This document shows, piece by piece, positions 61,347 through 64,000 of a stretch of DNA of 64,000 nt. This DNA comes from Shimwellia pseudoproteus (GTDB lineage: Bacteria > Pseudomonadota > Gammaproteobacteria > Enterobacterales > Enterobacteriaceae): the NCBI RefSeq assembly GCF_016415625.1, contig NZ_WBXP01000008.1, forward strand, positions 57,147 through 121,146, read 5' to 3'. A program made the position numbers and the translations under genes. Within the stretch, counting starts at the first letter, position 1. The number at the start of each line of letters is the position of its first letter. A model generated the notes under the pieces. It was not told the DNA's origin. It saw only the letters and a list, made by a program, of their open reading frames with translations, and did no database searches.

Positions 61347-62348
61347 ATGAAAGCCATTGTCTATAGCCAAAATGACCTGCCGATCGCCGATGACACATCG
61401 CTTTACCAGATAGACCTGCCAACGCCGCAACCTGGTGAACACGATCTGTTAGTAAAAATCGCCGCCATTGCGGTTAACCCAGTCGATACCAAAGTGCGCC
61501 ACAACGCTCCGGTCACCGCGCCGCGCATTCTGGGCTGGGATGCCACCGGTATTGTTGAAGCCGTGGGCGCAAAGGTATCCCTGTTCAAACCCGGTGATGA
61601 AGTATTCTATGCGGGTTCCATCGTGCGCCCGGGCTGTTACGCAGAATATGGTCTGGTGGATGAGCGTATCGCGGGGCGAAAACCACAGTCCCTGTCCAGT
61701 GCCGAGGCCGCCGCACTGCCGCTAACCTCCCTGACCGCGTGGGAACTGCTGTTTGACCGTCTGGAAGTTGGTGATGGTAACAACGAGGCAATCCTGATTG
61801 TCGGCGCCGGTGGCGGCGTTGGTTCGATACTGACCCAGCTGGCCAGCAAACTGACCCATCTGACGGTGATCGGCACCAGTTCCCGCCCGGAAACCGCAGA
61901 ATGGGTGAAATCCCTGGGGGCGGACCATATTATCGATCACCGTAAACCTTTCGCAGAGCAGTTAACTGCGCTGGGGATCGACAACGTACGCTATGTCGCC
62001 AGCCTGACCCACACCGATCAGCACTATGCGCAGATTGTTGATGTATTGAAGCCCCAGGGGCGCATGGCGGTTATTGATGACCCGGTGACGCTGGACGCGA
62101 TGCCGCTGAAACGCAAAGCGATATCGCTGCACTGGGAATTAATGTTCACCCGTTCGATGTTTCAGACTGCGGATATGCAGCGCCAGCACGACATTCTGAT
62201 GGAGGTCAGTAAACTGGTGGACGCCGGTAAACTGCACAGCACGCTGGGGGAGCACTACGGCAAAATCACCGCCGCGAACCTGCGTAAAGCCCATGCGCTG
62301 ATTGAAAGCAATAAAGCCAAAGGCAAGATCGTACTCGAAGGGTTCTGA
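61347..62348 (+). CDS. Zinc-type alcohol dehydrogenase-like / quinone oxidoreductase family protein
   Basis: This is a 333-residue medium-chain dehydrogenase/reductase. The GroES-like N-terminal domain has IAAIAVNPVDTKVRHN near residue 40 and GWDATGIVEAVG near 64. The Rossmann domain has IVGAGGGVGSIL near 151. The structural and catalytic zinc cysteines of classical alcohol dehydrogenases are not evident, so it resembles the ZinC-independent, NADPH-dependent quinone/enone reductase branch. The start is ATG 61347 with GAGAG upstream. It is divergent from a LysR regulator that probably controls it. Confidence 0.88.
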   Translation: MKAIVYSQNDLPIADDTSLYQIDLPTPQPGEHDLLVKIAAIAVNPVDTKVRHNAPVTAPRILGWDATGIVEAVGAKVSLFKPGDEVFYAGSIVRPGCYAEYGLVDERIAGRKPQSLSSAEAAALPLTSLTAWELLFDRLEVGDGNNEAILIVGAGGGVGSILTQLASKLTHLTVIGTSSRPETAEWVKSLGADHIIDHRKPFAEQLTALGIDNVRYVASLTHTDQHYAQIVDVLKPQGRMAVIDDPVTLDAMPLKRKAISLHWELMFTRSMFQTADMQRQHDILMEVSKLVDAGKLHSTLGEHYGKITAANLRKAHALIESNKAKGKIVLEGF

Positions 62349-62390
62349 CCGCCGGTGATGGGCTGCTCAGGCTATAAGACGCGTCCCCGG

Positions 62391-62421
62391 GACTACCGGC
62401 GCTTTAGCAGCGCCGGTAGTC
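62391..62421. repeat. Strong hairpin after the dehydrogenase gene
   Basis: GACTACCGGCGCT / AGCGCCGGTAGTC is a perfect 13-bp stem with a 5-base loop, 43 bases after the stop. There is no T-run, so it may be a REP-like element or a transcript-stabilising hairpin. Confidence 0.65.
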
Positions 62422-62494
62422 ATATCGCGGCGAAAGCAGAATAAAGGTAGCAGGCACGACCCAACCCCCTTCCCGATAAGGCAAGGGGATAAAC

Positions 62495-62977
62495 TCAGAC
62501 CTTGAGCAGTTTCACCGTGGCATCCACGTCAATTTCATCTTCTGAGAAGATCAACGTTGCGCCCTGGAAGGTGGTGATGGCCAGCTTTTTCAGCGAGCGC
62601 ATTTCACCCGGCTGGGCGGTTGATTTTGGCCTGATGCTGTTCATCAACACCCCGACAGACAGCACGGCGTTTTCTTTATCAATACTGGTGTCCACCGGTA
62701 CCTCTTCGCTGTACACCAGGTAAGACTTGATCGAGGTAAGTTTAACGCGCTCGCCGGCAATATAGAGATATTTGCTTTCCGGGGTGACTTTTACCGCATA
62801 AGCGGACAACCCCTTGTTATTGGTGGTCGGTTCAAAGGTCACCGCGGCATCTTTCTTAATCAGCTCAGGGTTGGCGACCTTAATCACATGAAAATAACGG
62901 TTATCACCGTTTTCATCTTTGATAAAGCCAAAACCTTTATCTTTAAACCACGTTGTGATCGTTCCTTTCATCGCCAT
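62495..62977 (-). CDS. Cold-shock-domain protein with C-terminal extension
   Basis: This is a 160-residue protein. The first 70 residues are a cold-shock domain with RNP1-like KGFGFIKDENG near residue 16 and RNP2-like RYFHVIK near 30, which bind single-stranded nucleic acid. The remaining 90 residues are a second, unnamed region with conserved-looking segments (RVKLTSIKSYLVYSEE, KKLAITTFQGATL). It is about twice the length of CspA-type proteins. The start ATG 62977 (MAMKGTITTW) has AGG upstream; ATG 62971 is possible. I do not recognise a named gene. Confidence 0.82.
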   Translation of the reverse strand: MAMKGTITTWFKDKGFGFIKDENGDNRYFHVIKVANPELIKKDAAVTFEPTTNNKGLSAYAVKVTPESKYLYIAGERVKLTSIKSYLVYSEEVPVDTSIDKENAVLSVGVLMNSIRPKSTAQPGEMRSLKKLAITTFQGATLIFSEDEIDVDATVKLLKV

Positions 62978-63121
62978 TACCGTCTACCTAATCGTTTATC
63001 AACTCACATTTTTGCAGCGCGCAGTGTAAAGCACAATGCCCGCGCAGACTACGCCTTTAGCCTAAGTCTGAATGATAAATGTCAGATCTACCAGGCAGCC
63101 GGGTCGCGCGCGGGGCGGTGA

Positions 63122-63661
63122 TTACCACATCAAATCATCTGGCACTTTAAAGTCAGCATACGGATCGTCCTCATCCTGCGCTTCCTGGCTGAGTGCGCTA
63201 TTCAAGACAATGCTGCCGGCATCCCGCTGGGCAATTTTATCGGCAACGCTGGCGGGGATAATCGCGTATTCACTCTCGCCGTTGCTATCCACAACCAAAC
63301 GCGCAATGGCAAGACGGCCATTGATCAGCTGGGTCTGGGTGAGCTTATCCACCGTTATTTTTTTAATCAGGTTATTGTCGGTGAAGTTAAAGCCGATATC
63401 GCCTTTTGATACGGTGATACGGTTCATTTCAATCAGCTGTTTTACCTGCGCTTTATACTCTTTAGATAGCGCCGCCTGTTTTTGTTGCTCATTTAGCAGT
63501 TTATCGCGCTCAAGCTGGGCTTTTTTATTTTCTTCCACGGACTCTCTTGCCTCACGCGCCTGAACCCGTGATTTTTTCGCCGTTCTCTGGACCTTAGCCA
63601 TTTTTTTGCTGGTCACTAATCCCGCTTTTAGCATCTGCTCTTGTAAGGTAAGTTTTGTCAT
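63122..63661 (-). CDS. yaiL: Nucleoprotein/polynucleotide-associated enzyme YaiL (DUF2058)
   Basis: This 179-residue protein is nearly identical to E. coli YaiL. The first 80 residues form a highly charged, Lys/Gln/Glu-rich coiled coil (TAKKSRVQAREARES, NKKAQLERDKLLNEQQKQAA), and the C-terminal half is the DUF2058 domain ending DDPYADFKVPDDLMW. The function is not established. In E. coli the gene lies elsewhere on the chromosome (near 8 min), so its presence beyond argW indicates rearrangement relative to E. coli. Confidence 0.93.
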   Translation of the reverse strand: MTKLTLQEQMLKAGLVTSKKMAKVQRTAKKSRVQAREARESVEENKKAQLERDKLLNEQQKQAALSKEYKAQVKQLIEMNRITVSKGDIGFNFTDNNLIKKITVDKLTQTQLINGRLAIARLVVDSNGESEYAIIPASVADKIAQRDAGSIVLNSALSQEAQDEDDPYADFKVPDDLMW

Positions 63662-63878
63662 TTTAGCTTCTGAATCTGGTGAATAATGCCCGGGATTATA
63701 CCTGTAAATTTTGCGGCTGTGCCAGATAACAGGCTGAATCGTGGAGTACAGAGGGGTTAGCAGCAGGTAGCGTCTGGCTCAAGTCCCGGTGCTGCAACAA
63801 ACACCTACCTGTACGCTCCCTGAAGCAAAAAGCGCAACACATACCACTCGTACGAAGGCCTCAGCTACGGGTCACACT

Positions 63879-63892
63879 GGTATCATGATACC
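63879..63892. repeat. 14-bp perfect palindrome next to the IS element
   Basis: GGTATCATGATACC is a perfect palindrome 10 bases before the IS left end. Its outer half GGTATC equals that of the MarR-region palindrome, but the core differs. The role is unknown. Confidence 0.5.
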
Positions 63893-63902
63893 AAATACTT
63901 AG

Positions 63903-64000
63903 GGAAGGTGCGAACAAGTTCCTGATATGAGATCATCATATTCATCCGGAGCGCATCCCAGAGGGACATCATGAGCCATCAACTCACCTTCGCCGATAGT
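63903..64000 (+). mobile_element. IS5-like insertion sequence, left end (partial)
   Basis: The left inverted repeat GGAAGGTGCGAACAAGT begins at 63903, followed by CTGATATGAGATC as in IS5. The four bases before it are TTAG, which fit the IS5 target YTAR. The element continues past the window, so the right end and the matching target copy cannot be checked. Confidence 0.93.
63971..64000 (+). CDS. IS5-family transposase, N-terminal fragment
   Basis: The first ten residues, MSHQLTFADS, match the start of the IS5 transposase (DDE family). The rest lies beyond the right edge. ATG 63971 is preceded by AGAGGG. Confidence 0.9.
   Translation, partial: MSHQLTFADS

Overview
The window comes from a chromosome of the family Enterobacteriaceae. 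Nearly every protein is a close match to an Escherichia coli K-12 counterpart, and the gene order follows the E. coli nuo - ackA/pta - his transport - purF - accD - fabB - aroC - fadIJ - fadL - argW segment. The DNA is fairly GC-rich, except for a few AT-rich promoter gaps. Several genes that E. coli has in this segment are absent or replaced, so this is a related but distinct genus. I could not settle which one from the sequence alone. Names and comparisons with E. coli rest on memory of those proteins, not on a search.

Layout. 1-6145: the promoter-proximal part of the complex I operon (nuoA-B-CD-E-F-G, minus strand, nuoG cut by the left edge), with its regulator lrhA behind it. 8706-14447: alaA, yfbR, yfbS, hxpA, yfbU and yfbV. 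14785-18198: the acetate pathway pair ackA-pta. 18440-21751: a stretch that differs from E. coli, with a yjiH-yjiG-M20 peptidase operon, then a small thioredoxin-like gene divergent from a cysteine-rich MarR regulator. 21841-25688: yfcD, yfcE, yfcF, a LprI-like secreted protein gene, folX and yfcH. 25727-29858: the histidine / lysine-arginine-ornithine ABC importer (hisPMQJ, argT). 30272-39453: purF-cvpA-dedD-folC-accD-dedA-truA-usg-pdxB. 39572-51444: flk, yfcJ, fabB, mnmC, yfcL, epmC, yfcA, mepA, aroC, prmB, smrB and sixA. 51644-57835: the fatty-acid genes fadJ, fadI and fadL, then mlaA. 58434-58508: tRNA-Arg(CCU), argW. 58850-64000: accessory DNA beyond argW (MFS transporter, remnant of a short-chain dehydrogenase, LysR regulator with a divergent alcohol dehydrogenase, cold-shock-domain protein, yaiL) that ends inside the left part of an IS5-like element.

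Regulation is unusually readable here. There is a PurR box before cvpA-purF, adjoining FabR and FadR sites before fabB, FadR sites before fadIJ and fadL, and candidate ArcA boxes before nuoA. Two sigma-54 promoters with NtrC-like sites precede argT and hisJ, and a CA-rich GcvB target lies in the argT leader. Many convergent or terminal genes end in clear intrinsic terminators.

The parts most worth a second look are the MarR-thioredoxin pair with two copies of a shared palindrome, the YjiH/YjiG/M20 peptidase operon, the missing ubiX between purF and argT, and the remodelled DNA after argW.
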